The translations under genes and the position numbers were made by a program. The notes beneath the pieces are model-generated. The model made no database searches. It saw only the letters and a list, made by a program, of their open reading frames with translations, and had not been told where the DNA came from. From Actinomycetales bacterium (GTDB taxonomy: Bacteria; Actinomycetota; Actinomycetes; Mycobacteriales; Micromonosporaceae), in assembly GCA_002919305.1 (NCBI GenBank), contig PKFB01000047.1:1-45542 (forward strand): 45,542 nt of DNA. Direction: 5' to 3'. Each line of letters opens with the position of its first letter. Position 1 is the stretch's first letter. This document shows, in pieces, positions 28,283-37,571 of the stretch.

Positions 28283-29416
28283 GTGCGTGACATGGTGGAG
28301 ATCGGGCTGGGCAAGGTGGCGCGACGCGCGTACCACCTGGACGATGTGAGCCTGGTGCCCAGCCGGCGTACCCGGGACGTGAAAGACGTGTCCACGGTGT
28401 GGCAGCTGGACGCGTACCGCTTCGACATCCCGTGCGTGGCGCATCCTTCCGACGCCTCCATGAGCCCGGCCACCGCGATCGAGTTGGGGCGCTTGGGTGG
28501 CTTGGGGGTCCTCAACGCCGAAGGACTGTGGTGCCGGTACGAGGACCCCACCGAGATCCTGGCCCAGCTGTCCTCGTGTGGAGAAGATGAGGACTTGTCG
28601 GCGGCCACCCGTCTCCTTCAGAAGGTGTACTCCGAACCGATCCGACCGGAGTTGATCACCGAGCGCGTCAAACAGATCCGGGACGGCGGGGTACGCGTGG
28701 CGGTGCGGGTCTCCCCGCGACACACCCTCAGCCTCGCGCCGGTGATCCTGGACGCAGGGATCGACATCCTGGTCATCCAGGGCACCACCGTGTCGGCCGA
28801 GCACGTGTCGACCAACGAGGAACCGCTCAATCTGAAGGAGTTCATCGCCGACTTGGATCTGCCGGTGATCGTGGGCGGCTGCACGTCGTACCAGACCGCG
28901 CTGCACCTGATGCGGACCGGTGCCGCCGGCGTGATCGTGGGGGTGGGGGCGGACCGCTGGACGACCTTCGACAACGTGCTGGGTATCCGGTTGCCGATGG
29001 CCACCGCCATCGCCGACGCCGCCGCCGCGCGCCGTGACTATCTGGACGAGACCGGTGGCCGATACGTTCACCTGATCGCCGACGGAGGTGTGGAGACCTC
29101 CGGTGAGATCGCGCTGGCCCTGGCCTGCGGCGCGGACGCCGTCATGTTGGGGCAGCCTCTGGCGAACGCGGCTGAGGCCCCGGCCGGCGGTGCGTGGTGG
29201 CACTCGGCGGCCAACCACCCCGAACTGCCCAGGGGTTGGTACTGCCCTCCTGCGGAAGGGCCGCGGCCACCGTTGCGTCAAGTGCTCTACGGGCCATCCG
29301 ATGATCCCTACGGGGGGATCAACCTCTTCGGTGGCCTGCGCCAGGCCATGGCCAAGTGTGGCTACTCGGATCTGAAGGAGTTCCAGAAGGTAGAGCTCCT
29401 CCTGCGTCCTGAGTGA
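28283..29416 (+). CDS. guaB3: GuaB3 family IMP dehydrogenase-related protein
   Basis: 377 residues, no CBS domains. It contains ARRAYHLDDVSLVPSRRTRD, PMATAIADAAAARRDYLDETGGRY and IADGGVETSGEIALALACGADAVMLG, hallmarks of the actinobacterial GuaB3 group. The catalytic loop reads VGVGADRWTTFDNVLGI: aligned with guaB of this window, the nucleophilic Cys position is W226, so ordinary IMPDH chemistry is doubtful. AGAGAGG (28270-28276) is properly spaced for GTG 28283; ATG 28292 is the alternative. Function of the family remains uncertain. Confidence 0.9.
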   Translation: MRDMVEIGLGKVARRAYHLDDVSLVPSRRTRDVKDVSTVWQLDAYRFDIPCVAHPSDASMSPATAIELGRLGGLGVLNAEGLWCRYEDPTEILAQLSSCGEDEDLSAATRLLQKVYSEPIRPELITERVKQIRDGGVRVAVRVSPRHTLSLAPVILDAGIDILVIQGTTVSAEHVSTNEEPLNLKEFIADLDLPVIVGGCTSYQTALHLMRTGAAGVIVGVGADRWTTFDNVLGIRLPMATAIADAAAARRDYLDETGGRYVHLIADGGVETSGEIALALACGADAVMLGQPLANAAEAPAGGAWWHSAANHPELPRGWYCPPAEGPRPPLRQVLYGPSDDPYGGINLFGGLRQAMAKCGYSDLKEFQKVELLLRPE

Positions 29417-29459
29417 CGCCCAAACGCTCTCCAAACGCTTCTGAAACGTCGTTCGTCAG

Positions 29460-29720
29460 TCACCGGCGCTCATGCGCCCCATGGGCGCCGGTCTGATTCT
29501 GATTCCCTGATTCCAGTTCCCTGATTGATTCCAGTTCCCTGATTCCCAGTCGGGCCGAGGCGGCCATCCAGGCCGGGGCGTCAGCAGCGAAGACAGAAAA
29601 CATCAGCAACGCAGTCGTCAGCATCCAGCAGGTGCTGAACATCTGAGACCGGATCTTGATGCTTTCCAGGGTGCGGCCGGGTAGCGCCGTTGCTAGCGTG
29701 TTCGCTGCGTGCTGTGTCAC
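29460..29720 (-). CDS. Candidate small membrane protein
   Basis: 86 residues, no recognised family. Support: an excellent ribosome-binding site (GGGGAGGG about 6-8 bases before GTG 29720), one hydrophobic segment (MFSTCWMLTTALLMFSVFAA, about 27-46), a C-terminal in-frame hexapeptide repeat IRELES x2, and a hairpin at its stop codon that would also end guaB3 transcription. Against: low-complexity C-terminus and no homologue known to me. Codon use is less GC-biased than its neighbours. Confidence 0.42.
   Translation of the reverse strand: MTQHAANTLATALPGRTLESIKIRSQMFSTCWMLTTALLMFSVFAADAPAWMAASARLGIRELESIRELESGNQNQTGAHGAHERR
29462..29492. terminator. Bidirectional hairpin between guaB3 and the small minus-strand gene
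   Basis: Perfect 8-base inverted repeat ACCGGCGC (29462-29469) / GCGCCGGT (29485-29492), 15-base loop that can itself pair. Located between convergent reading frames. Confidence 0.45.
29509..29544. repeat. Perfect tandem duplication of an 18-base unit
   Basis: GATTCCAGTTCCCTGATT occurs at 29509-29526 and again at 29527-29544, preceded by related CTGATT copies. In the minus-strand frame it encodes IRELES twice, so copy-number change would keep the frame. Confidence 0.9.
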
Positions 29721-29886
29721 AAGCCCTCCCCGGACGCACCTGGAGCGCGTTTCATGTGCTTACCGCTAATTGATGCTTCCGTGGGAGTGACATCAGGTTC
29801 GCACGTGGATTCCGTTCCCCATTCCACCTCGGCTCTGCCCGGGCAGGGCCCGGCCAAGCGGTGGGATCAGGCGGAAGGAGCGGCCG

Positions 29887-31692
29887 ATGGCCTTCGGAGA
29901 CGATCATCAACACGGCGATCCCGGCGGTGGATACCCAGCCTTACGTGCTCCCTATGAATCCTTATCCGTTGCCCAGGAGCTGCAGCGGGCCCGCGTCCGA
30001 CGACGGATACGCCTGTCACTGATTGCGGCCGCTGTCGCGGTGTGTCTGGTGGGAGCCGTAGGCGCGATCGTGTACCGGCTGGCCGGAACCGGAGACGGTG
30101 AGTCTTCCTCACCTTTGGATGCCAATGGCTGCGGGGCCATCACCGTGGCCGCCGCACCGGAGGTCGCACCCCTGCTGGAGGTGGCGGCGCAGGAACTGGG
30201 CGCTCAGGAAGCCAACTGCGTCGAGCTGACGGTGACCGCGCAGGACCCCGTCGAGGTCGCGGCCTCAGAGGATTTCGGCGGCGCTGACCTGTGGGTGCCC
30301 ACCTCCTCGGTATGGCTGAGAACCGTCGACGCGGAGCTCGCCGGGGTGGGAACCTCGATCGCCCGTTCGCCGTTGGTGCTGGCTATGCCGCAGCAGCTCG
30401 CCGAGTCACTCGGCTGGCCAGACACCCCGCTGGGGTGGAACGCCCTGAACGAGCACGTCACCAGCGGCGCCATTCCCCAATTCCACATGCCGGAACCGCG
30501 TACCCCTATCGGGCTGTTGGCGGCGGCGAGCCTGCATGCCGCGTTGGCTGGGACGACTCCCGACGCCGGTATCGCCCAGATGCGGTTCCTCACCCTACGA
30601 AGCCGGCTTGCCGCCTTCACCGACACCACCGAGTTGTTAGGGCGGATGGTGGACTACAGCGATCCGGCTATGGCCATCGCCGAGGTAGGGGTCTTCCCCG
30701 CCCTGGAACGCCAGCTGTGGGAGTACGCCGGAGCCGACCCCGCCGTACCGTTGACCGCGGTCTACCCCTCCGATGTCCTGCTGGAGGCCGACTACCCCTT
30801 GGTGCCTGTCCACTCCGGTAGGGGCAACGAGGATCTAATCCGGGTCGCCACCCAGCTCGCCGACATATTCACCACCCCGGAGATGGCGGAGGTCCTCGCC
30901 GAGCACGGGTACCGGCCGCCCCGCCGCGCGGCCGCCGCTGCCCAGGAGATCGGAGTGCCGGAGGGTGTGAGCGCGGAGTACCCAGCCCCCACCCGGCTGT
31001 CAAACCTTGAGGTGACGACAACCGCCGTTGAGGCGTGGCGGAATTACCAGCGGTTGAGCTTCAACGTGCTGGTTTTAGTCGACGCCTCCAGCTCCATGAA
31101 CGACCCGGTACGGGACCAGCAGGGGCGCCTGACCACCAAGGCCGGCCTGCTCCGGGAGGCCGGTGTACAGGCCGCGCAGCTGTTCGGGTTGGAGACCAAC
31201 CTGGGGCTGTGGATGTTCTCGACCCAGTCCGCGGACACCCCCTACACCGAGGTGGTGCCCTTCGGGCCGATCAGCGAAGACGTCGGTGGCGGAGTGACCC
31301 GGCGGGAGCTGGTGGCCAGCGCCGCCGCCCAGTACCAACCGGTGCCTGACAGTGGGACGCCGCTGTATGAGACGGTGCTGCGGGCGGTTGAGGTCATGAC
31401 CGAACGGGTCGCGCCTCAATCCTTCACCTTGGTGGTCGTCCTCACCGATGGGCGAGACGAGGATTCCCAGTGGGAGATGAGCCTGTCACGGTTCCAGGAG
31501 CGGCTCGCCGCCGTGGCTGACCCGACGCGCCCGGTACCGGTGTTCTCTATCGGGTACGGCACCGATGCCGACATGGCGGCGTTGGAGCAAATCGCGCAGC
31601 TGACCGGCGGGCAGGCGGTGCCTTCCACCGACCCGGCGGACCTGGCCAGCGCCATGGCCCAGGTCTTCCTCGCCGCTCACCAGCACGACTGA
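29887..31692 (+). CDS. Membrane-anchored substrate-binding-like and VWA domain protein
   Basis: 601 residues. A cytoplasmic N-terminus of ~40 residues is followed by one transmembrane helix (43-64), then a periplasmic-binding-protein-like domain beginning GCGAITVAAAPEVAPLLEVAAQEL (about 81-365). The C-terminal von Willebrand factor A domain has VLVDASSSMND with MIDAS residues D399, S401 and S403, and VVVLTDGRDEDSQW. Such proteins bind metal-dependently to protein or ligand partners outside the cell; the ligand is unknown. AAGGAG precedes the ATG. It is convergent with the ChoD-like gene. Confidence 0.85.
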   Translation: MAFGDDHQHGDPGGGYPALRAPYESLSVAQELQRARVRRRIRLSLIAAAVAVCLVGAVGAIVYRLAGTGDGESSSPLDANGCGAITVAAAPEVAPLLEVAAQELGAQEANCVELTVTAQDPVEVAASEDFGGADLWVPTSSVWLRTVDAELAGVGTSIARSPLVLAMPQQLAESLGWPDTPLGWNALNEHVTSGAIPQFHMPEPRTPIGLLAAASLHAALAGTTPDAGIAQMRFLTLRSRLAAFTDTTELLGRMVDYSDPAMAIAEVGVFPALERQLWEYAGADPAVPLTAVYPSDVLLEADYPLVPVHSGRGNEDLIRVATQLADIFTTPEMAEVLAEHGYRPPRRAAAAAQEIGVPEGVSAEYPAPTRLSNLEVTTTAVEAWRNYQRLSFNVLVLVDASSSMNDPVRDQQGRLTTKAGLLREAGVQAAQLFGLETNLGLWMFSTQSADTPYTEVVPFGPISEDVGGGVTRRELVASAAAQYQPVPDSGTPLYETVLRAVEVMTERVAPQSFTLVVVLTDGRDEDSQWEMSLSRFQERLAAVADPTRPVPVFSIGYGTDADMAALEQIAQLTGGQAVPSTDPADLASAMAQVFLAAHQHD

Positions 31693-31722
31693 CGCCACTG
31701 TCCGACGGCGCTGTCCGACGGA

Positions 31723-31760
31723 ACACGGCCCGGTGGGCCGCGACCCGGGTTGTCCCGTGT
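31723..31760. terminator. Hairpin between convergent VWA and ChoD-like genes
   Basis: ACACGG-CCCGG (31723-31733) pairs with CCGGG...CCGTGT (31745-31760), with an internal mismatch. A direct repeat CTGTCCGACGG lies just upstream. Confidence 0.38.
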
Positions 31761-31762
31761 CG

Positions 31763-33451
31763 TCAGACCACGGGGAGCCGCAACGCGGCCGGGGCGTGAT
31801 CAGGCACGACGGGTTTGTGCGGCGGTACCGGTGAGATTCTTCGGTACGCGGATCCCAGCGCGGGCCGCGGGTCCGGCTCTCCCCGGTTGGGCCACAACGC
31901 CATCGCCCGCTCCGCGAGGGCTGTGATGGTCAACGAGGGGTTCACGCCGAGATTCGCCGGTACCGCCGCGCCGTCCATCACGTGGAGCCCTGGGTAGCCA
32001 TAGACCCGGTGATAGGGGTCGATCACCCCGGTCTGCGGCGAATCTCCAATCGCGCAGCCGCCCAGGATGTGCGCGGTGAGGGGGATATCCGCGACCTCGG
32101 TCCAGGTACCGCCCGGGTCCCCGTCGATGACGTCGGCGAGGTGATGCGCCACCTGATGTCCCTGAGGGATCCAGGTGGGGTTGGGAGCACCGTGCCCCTG
32201 ACGGCTGGTGAGCCGGGAACCGGGGTGTCGCGTCAGCCCGAGACGCCACAGCAGGCTCGGTTTGAGGGACACGGTCAGCGAGTTGTCATGGGACTGCATC
32301 ACCAGGGCGATCACAGCCCGTTCCGACCAGTGACGCAGGTACAGCGCGCGGAAGAAGGCGCCGGGGTGGCGGACCACCTCGCGGAGCCACTTCAGGAAGC
32401 GGTGTCGTCCGCCCTCCACCAGGAGCGTCTGAAGCAGCCCCATCGCGTTCGATCCTTTGCCATACCGCACCGGCTCCACGTTGGTGTGCGGATCCGGGTG
32501 GAACGAACTGGTGATCGCCACACCCCGGGAGTAGTCGGCGGCGCGGGACCGGGCAACGGCGCCGATGATCGATTCGGAGTTGGTGCGGGTCAGGTACCCC
32601 AGTCGGGGTGAGAGGGCGGGAAGCACCCCCGCCTTCTTCATCGCGTGCAGGATGCGCTGGGTACCCAGGGCACCGGCGGCGAGGATGACCTGGTCGGCTT
32701 CGAACACCTGTGGGTCTTTCCGAAACCAGGCGCCGGTCCGTACCGCCGTCACACGCCAACCGCCCTCATAAGGCCGTATCTCGGTGACCGTCCGGAGCGG
32801 TATCACAACCGCGCCTGCCTGCTCGGCTAGCCACAGGTAGTTCTTGGTGAGGGTGTTCTTGGCATTGAAGCGGCAACCCGTCATGCACGCCCCACACTCC
32901 ACGCACCGGTCCCGGAGCGGACCGACTCCGCCGAAGTACGGGTCCCGCCCTGACTCACCGAAGTACACCCCCACCGGGGTGGGGCGGAGGGTCTGGGCCA
33001 CCCCCATCCGGCGGGCCACCTCACGCATCGCCTCATCGGCCGGGGAGACACCGGGGTAGGTGACCACCCCCAACATCCGTTTGGCCTGGTCATAGTAGGG
33101 GCGTAGCTCATCCGCCCAGTCGGTGATGTGCCCCCACTGCGGGTCGGTAAAGAAGGCCGGCATCGGCTCATAGAGGGTGTTGGCGTACACCAAGCTGCCC
33201 CCGCCGACCCCCGCGCCGGAGAGCACCAGGACGTTACGCAGCAGGGTGATCCGTTGGATGCCGTAGCAGCCGAGCCGGGGCGCCCACAGGAAGCGGCGCA
33301 ACCGCCAGGAGGTGACAGGGAACTCGTCGTCGGCGAAGCGTCGACCCGCCTCCAGGACGCAGACTCGGTAGCCCTTCTCGGTGAGCCGGAGCGCGGCCAC
33401 GCTCCCGCCGAAGCCGGAGCCGACCACCACGACGTCAAAACGACGGGTCAT
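31763..33451 (-). CDS. choD: GMC-family FAD oxidoreductase, ChoD-like (putative cholesterol/sterol oxidase)
   Basis: 562 residues. The FAD dinucleotide motif is VVGSGFGGSVAALRL (9-23), with LSGAGVGGGSLVYANTLYEP as the second GMC block. Cysteine-rich CVECGACMTGCRFNAKNTLTKNYLW follows, then ILAAGALGTQRILHAMK. The C-terminal GMC block is HILGGCAIG...LHVMDGAAVPANLGVNPSLTI. The position near guaB3 and guaA matches choD of M. tuberculosis; sterol specificity is inferred only from family. TAACGT ends 6 bases before ATG 33451, a leaderless-type context that also contains a weak AGGGG. Confidence 0.85.
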   Translation of the reverse strand: MTRRFDVVVVGSGFGGSVAALRLTEKGYRVCVLEAGRRFADDEFPVTSWRLRRFLWAPRLGCYGIQRITLLRNVLVLSGAGVGGGSLVYANTLYEPMPAFFTDPQWGHITDWADELRPYYDQAKRMLGVVTYPGVSPADEAMREVARRMGVAQTLRPTPVGVYFGESGRDPYFGGVGPLRDRCVECGACMTGCRFNAKNTLTKNYLWLAEQAGAVVIPLRTVTEIRPYEGGWRVTAVRTGAWFRKDPQVFEADQVILAAGALGTQRILHAMKKAGVLPALSPRLGYLTRTNSESIIGAVARSRAADYSRGVAITSSFHPDPHTNVEPVRYGKGSNAMGLLQTLLVEGGRHRFLKWLREVVRHPGAFFRALYLRHWSERAVIALVMQSHDNSLTVSLKPSLLWRLGLTRHPGSRLTSRQGHGAPNPTWIPQGHQVAHHLADVIDGDPGGTWTEVADIPLTAHILGGCAIGDSPQTGVIDPYHRVYGYPGLHVMDGAAVPANLGVNPSLTITALAERAMALWPNRGEPDPRPALGSAYRRISPVPPHKPVVPDHAPAALRLPVV

Positions 33452-33640
33452 CCCCTGACGTTATCGCGCCGCTGGTGCGCGGTCCGCTCATCGCCTCGCC
33501 GTCCAGGCCTCGTGTGTGCCGTACGGGCGCACCGCGTGCTACGTGTGGTCCACGCGTTCATCCAGGGGCACCTGGGCGGCCACCCGCCGACCGGGCCGCT
33601 GTTGCGGGCGGTGAGGGACCCGGCGGCGTGCGGCGGGCGG

Positions 33641-34405
33641 TCATAGGGTGCGTCGTGGGCTGGCGCGGGACACGGTGAGGTGATGGGTACGCGCCAGCCG
33701 CGTGAACGTGACCGCGTCGCTGACGGCGGCCCCCTCCGGATCGTTGTTGAAGTAGACGTAGACGTCGAGGCCTTGCCCGGGGCCGAACGAGCGCGCGATC
33801 CGCGCCACCCACTCCCTGAGGATCGCCTGGTCATAGCTCCAGCCACGCGTACCGTGGTGCAGCCGCAGATAGCCGAAGTCGGCGGTGCGCCACAGCGGGG
33901 TCACCGGCGTTCCTGCACGGTCGGCCCAGCACAGCGCGGCGCCGCGTTGTTCCAGTACCGCGCGTACCTTTGCCGTCCACCACGTCGGATGCCGGGGTTC
34001 CACCGCGACGCGGACATGGGCCGGGAACCAGCGGAGGGTCTGATCGAGCAGGTCGGGGTCGGCGGTGAGGGTGGGCGGCAGTTGCAGCAGCGCCGGCCCG
34101 AGTTTGGGACCAAGACCTAGGACGCGGTCCAGAAACCGGGCGACCGGTTCTGCGGGTTCGCTTAGTCGTTTGAGGTGGGTGAGGAAACGGCTGACCTTGA
34201 CGGCCATCACGAATCCCGTAGGCGTACGGTCTCGCCAGGCTTCGAATGTCGCCCGCTGCGGCAGGCGGTAGAAGGTGTTGTTTGATTCGACGGTCGAAAA
34301 CCGTGTCGCGTAATGCTCCAACCAGCGTGTCTTTGGCAGGCCCTCGGGGTAGAACACCCCGCGCCAGGAGTCGTACTGCCAGCCCGATGTGCCGATGTGG
34401 AGCAT
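33641..34405 (-). CDS. DUF72 family protein (shorter paralogue)
   Basis: 254 residues with the DUF72 pattern: IGTSGWQYDSWRGVFYPEG, FSTVESNNTFYRLP, FVMAVKVSRFLTHLKRL, ALLQLPPT, VAVEPRHPTWW and YLRLHHGTR...VYVYFNND. The fold is a TIM barrel; biochemical function is not established. It lies 18 bases downstream of a second DUF72 gene on the same strand, so the two are co-transcribed. Identity between them is limited, so they are probably not recent duplicates. Confidence 0.88.
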   Translation of the reverse strand: MLHIGTSGWQYDSWRGVFYPEGLPKTRWLEHYATRFSTVESNNTFYRLPQRATFEAWRDRTPTGFVMAVKVSRFLTHLKRLSEPAEPVARFLDRVLGLGPKLGPALLQLPPTLTADPDLLDQTLRWFPAHVRVAVEPRHPTWWTAKVRAVLEQRGAALCWADRAGTPVTPLWRTADFGYLRLHHGTRGWSYDQAILREWVARIARSFGPGQGLDVYVYFNNDPEGAAVSDAVTFTRLARTHHLTVSRASPRRTL

Positions 34406-34423
34406 GGCTTTCAGACGGCTCGA

Positions 34424-35338
34424 TCACTGCCTGGAGACGCTGGGCGCGCCAGGGGCCGCGACGGCGGCCTCGCCGAGCAATTCGTGAAGCTGAGCGGCGT
34501 TACGTACCGCGTAATCCGCGTAGCAGTTATTCATGATCACGTGAACGTGGTCGGCCTGCCTCGCCAGCTCTCTCAGCCGGGGCGTCCATGAAGCCAACTC
34601 CTCATAGGAGTAGAGGTAGCCGAATTTCTCGTGGATGTTTTTGCTGGTCCATTTGGTGCTGTGTCCATGGAAACGGATCACGGTGAAGTCCGCGGTCGTC
34701 TCAAGCAGCGGCGGCACCGAGGAGGCGTACCCCTGAGGCATGTCGACGCATACCAGCGGAATGGCATGCTCCTTGAAGAAGCTCAAGGTCTCACGCAGGT
34801 TGTCATCGCTGAACCAGCTGGAGTGACGTAGCTCCACGGCCACCCGGATCGGGGCGCAACGCCGGGTGACCTCCAGCAGATACTGCTTATTCGGGCGGCG
34901 AATGGTGAACCACGGTGGGAATTGGAATAGCAGTGCGCCGAGCTTACCGGCTGCCACCAGCGGATCCACCGCCGACAGGAACCGCTCCCATATCTCCTCA
35001 ATGACCTTGGGCGGCAAATCGTTCAGGTACACATTGCGTTTGTCGGTGGCTGGCCGCAGCTCCTTGTAAATGGCGGCGGGGCGAGTTGGGTGCCCAGTGA
35101 GCAGGCTAAATGCCTTGATGTTGAACACAAATGAATCCGGGGTACGCGCAACCCACAGCTGCGCGGTCCGCTCCGCCAACGGTGTGTAGTAGGTGGAATC
35201 CACTTCGACGATCGGGAAACGGGTCGTGTAGTAGGCCAGGCGTCGTTGTGGGGTGTCCGCCTGCGGCGGATACCATCCGGCATCGAGTAGCGTCTGGTCG
35301 GTCCATCCCGCGGTACCGATCAGGATTGAACTGGACAC
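34424..35338 (-). CDS. DUF72 family protein (longer paralogue)
   Basis: 304 residues. DUF72 blocks: [76 protein letters not shown] and [19 protein letters not shown]. It differs from its neighbour by insertions in the middle. The GTG start has no clear ribosome-binding site. It is divergent from guaA across 113 bases. Function unknown; a TIM-barrel enzyme is likely. Confidence 0.87.
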   Translation of the reverse strand: MSSSILIGTAGWTDQTLLDAGWYPPQADTPQRRLAYYTTRFPIVEVDSTYYTPLAERTAQLWVARTPDSFVFNIKAFSLLTGHPTRPAAIYKELRPATDKRNVYLNDLPPKVIEEIWERFLSAVDPLVAAGKLGALLFQFPPWFTIRRPNKQYLLEVTRRCAPIRVAVELRHSSWFSDDNLRETLSFFKEHAIPLVCVDMPQGYASSVPPLLETTADFTVIRFHGHSTKWTSKNIHEKFGYLYSYEELASWTPRLRELARQADHVHVIMNNCYADYAVRNAAQLHELLGEAAVAAPGAPSVSRQ

Positions 35339-35439
35339 CTGTATCAGTCCAACCTGACCGGCTCAAACCCGCAACCGGAACGTGGGGAGCTGGCCCACAG
35401 TTGAGGGCCACCGGTGAAGGGGGTCGCCCGGACAGTGAT

Positions 35440-35445
35440 TACGCT
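35440..35445 (+). promoter_or_regulatory. Putative -10 element of a leaderless guaA transcript
   Basis: TACGCT ends 6 bases before the guaA ATG with no Shine-Dalgarno between. It is identical to the hexamers before glmS, alr and psd. Confidence 0.45.
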
Positions 35446-35451
35446 CGGCTC

Positions 35452-37002
35452 ATGAGCACGCCGCCCCCGGTCCTGGTTGTGGACTTCGGAGCCCAGTACG
35501 CCCAGTTGATCGCCCGGCGGGTTCGTGAGGCACGGATTTACTCCGAGATCGTGCCGCACACGACGCCGGTGTCCCAATTGTTGGCCCGCCGACCGGCCGC
35601 GATCATCCTCTCCGGCGGTCCGGCGAGTGTGTACGAGCCGGGCGCCCCCCAGGTGGATCCGGCCCTGTTCGACAGTGGCGTACCGGTGTTCGGTATCTGC
35701 TACGGCTTCCAGGTGATGGCTCAGGCCACTGGGGGTCGGGTGGAGCGCACCGGTCTGCGGGAGTACGGGCACACCCCACTGCGGGTGGCCGAGCCGGGGG
35801 TACTGTTCGCGGATCTACCGACCGAACAGCCGGTGTGGATGAGCCACGGAGACAGCGTCACCGAGGCGCCCCCCGGTTTCACGGTCACCGCTCACAGCGC
35901 CGCCGGCACGGTGGCGGGCTTTGAGGACCCGGCCCGTCGGTTGGCGGGGGTGCAGTTCCACCCGGAGGTGGCGCACACCCCGCACGGGCAGCGGATCCTG
36001 GAGCGTTTCCTCTACCAGATCGCCGGGATCACCCCGACGTGGACGATGGGCAACATCATCTCCGAGCAGGTGGCCGCCATCCGGGAACAGGTCGGGGATC
36101 GGCGGGTGCTGTGCGCGCTGTCGGGTGGGGTGGACTCCGCGGTCGCGGCCGCTCTGGTGCATCGCGCAGTGGGCGACCAGCTGATCTGCGTGTTCGTTGA
36201 CCACGGTCTGCTGCGGGCCGGTGAGGCCGAGCAGGTGGAGAAAGACTACGTGGCCGCCACCGGCATCCAACTGAAGGTCGTTGACGCCTCTGAGGTGTTC
36301 CTCAACGCCCTGAAAGGGGTGACCGATCCCGAGGCCAAGCGCAAGATCATCGGTCGGGAGTTCATCCGAACCTTCGAGCGGGCGGCCCGGGAGATCGAGG
36401 CCGAGGGGCACGTGGAGTTCCTCGTTCAGGGAACGTTGTACCCCGACGTCGTGGAGTCCGGAGGCGGGTCGGGCACGGCGAACATCAAGTCTCACCACAA
36501 TGTGGGCGGCCTGCCGGAGGACATGTCGTTCCAGCTGGTGGAGCCGCTACGCACCCTGTTCAAGGACGAGGTGCGTGCGCTCGGCACCGAGCTGGGACTG
36601 CCGGATGAGATCGTGTGGCGGCACCCATTCCCCGGGCCGGGTCTGGCGATCCGGATCATCGGGGAGGTAACCGCCGAGCGGCTGGCGATCCTGCGGGCTG
36701 CCGATGCGATCGCTCGCCAGGAGTTGACCCGCGCCGGGTTGGACCGGGAGGTATGGCAGTTCCCTGTGGTGCTGCTGGCCGATGTCCGCTCGGTCGGCGT
36801 GCAGGGAGACGGGCGTACCTACGGTCACCCGGTGGTGCTACGGCCGGTCAGCAGCGAGGATGCGATGACCGCCGACTGGTCACGGCTGCCCTATGACCTC
36901 ATCGCGCGGATCTCTACCCGCATCACCAATGAAGTGCCTGAGGTCAACCGGGTGGTGCTGGACGTGACCAGCAAGCCCCCGGGCACCATCGAGTGGGAGT
37001 GA
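35452..37002 (+). CDS. guaA: GMP synthase (glutamine-hydrolysing)
   Basis: Converts XMP to GMP using glutamine and ATP. 516 residues. The class-I amidotransferase domain starts [20 protein letters not shown], has nucleophile C83 in FGICYGFQ, and His/Glu in VQFHPEV. The ATP-pyrophosphatase P-loop is [13 protein letters not shown]. The C-terminal dimerisation domain follows with [16 protein letters not shown] and [18 protein letters not shown]. The start was set at ATG 35452 to give the family N-terminus; upstream in-frame codons would extend antisense into the divergent DUF72 gene. It completes the guaB-guaA set for GMP in this window. Confidence 0.97.
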   Translation: MSTPPPVLVVDFGAQYAQLIARRVREARIYSEIVPHTTPVSQLLARRPAAIILSGGPASVYEPGAPQVDPALFDSGVPVFGICYGFQVMAQATGGRVERTGLREYGHTPLRVAEPGVLFADLPTEQPVWMSHGDSVTEAPPGFTVTAHSAAGTVAGFEDPARRLAGVQFHPEVAHTPHGQRILERFLYQIAGITPTWTMGNIISEQVAAIREQVGDRRVLCALSGGVDSAVAAALVHRAVGDQLICVFVDHGLLRAGEAEQVEKDYVAATGIQLKVVDASEVFLNALKGVTDPEAKRKIIGREFIRTFERAAREIEAEGHVEFLVQGTLYPDVVESGGGSGTANIKSHHNVGGLPEDMSFQLVEPLRTLFKDEVRALGTELGLPDEIVWRHPFPGPGLAIRIIGEVTAERLAILRAADAIARQELTRAGLDREVWQFPVVLLADVRSVGVQGDGRTYGHPVVLRPVSSEDAMTADWSRLPYDLIARISTRITNEVPEVNRVVLDVTSKPPGTIEWE

Positions 37003-37019
37003 ACCAACGTGGGTGTGCG

Positions 37020-37053
37020 CCGGTCACTGTGCCTTGAGGGGCGCGGTGACCGG
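37020..37053. terminator. Hairpin between convergent guaA and small pspC gene
   Basis: Perfect 8-base inverted repeat CCGGTCAC (37020-37027) / GTGACCGG (37046-37053), 18-base loop, no T-run. Confidence 0.42.
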
Positions 37054-37079
37054 GCTCGCTGACGGTTATCTCGCTGGCG

Positions 37080-37295
37080 TTATTCGGAGGGGATGACCAT
37101 CCAGGCGAGCAGGTACCCCAACGCGCCCGTTCCCATGGTGAACAGGGTGGCCAGGACGACGACGAGTCGGACAACCACGGGGTCAACGCCGAGGTACTCG
37201 CCCATGCCGGCGCATACTCCCGCGAGCTTGCGACCGGCCCGAGGGCGGCGAAGCGGCGTGATCTCGATCCGACGGTAGTTCCCGATGTGATCCAT
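37080..37295 (-). CDS. Small PspC domain protein
   Basis: 71 residues from ATG 37295; upstream in-frame codons would add an unrelated leader. The PspC pattern is LRRPRAGRKLAGVCAGMGEYLGVDPVVVRLV followed by a hydrophobic helix ending GALGYLLAWMVIPSE. PspC proteins sense envelope stress or interact with membrane partners. It is a third PspC copy in the window, apart from the larger PspC module at 41132-44532. The 252 bases between it and the divergent Nudix gene hold no gene I can support. Confidence 0.85.
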   Translation of the reverse strand: MDHIGNYRRIEITPLRRPRAGRKLAGVCAGMGEYLGVDPVVVRLVVVLATLFTMGTGALGYLLAWMVIPSE

Positions 37296-37571
37296 GCTCC
37301 CAGGGTCCGTCTCGGAGGCGGCTGTGGCATCGGTGATGCCCCTGGTCTCAACCCTGAGCACACCCCTGAGGCATCTGAGAAGGTCGGAGAACGGGAGAGC
37401 GCCGGCCCAGAGCACGGGTGTGGCCTTGCCGAGAACGCGCCAAGAACTCGGAGAATTGTGATCCTTTTTCAGGATGCTCTGTGTGATGGGAAGATGTACG
37501 GCCTGTTAAAAAACGTGGGATGATTCACTGATCATTGAAACCCTCCCGTGCCCGTTGGGCAGAATGCCGCA

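Noticed and set aside
28220-29434. 404-codon minus-strand frame opposite guaB3
   Set aside because: Antisense shadow; composition is typical of reversed GC-rich coding sequence and guaB3 is clear on the other strand.
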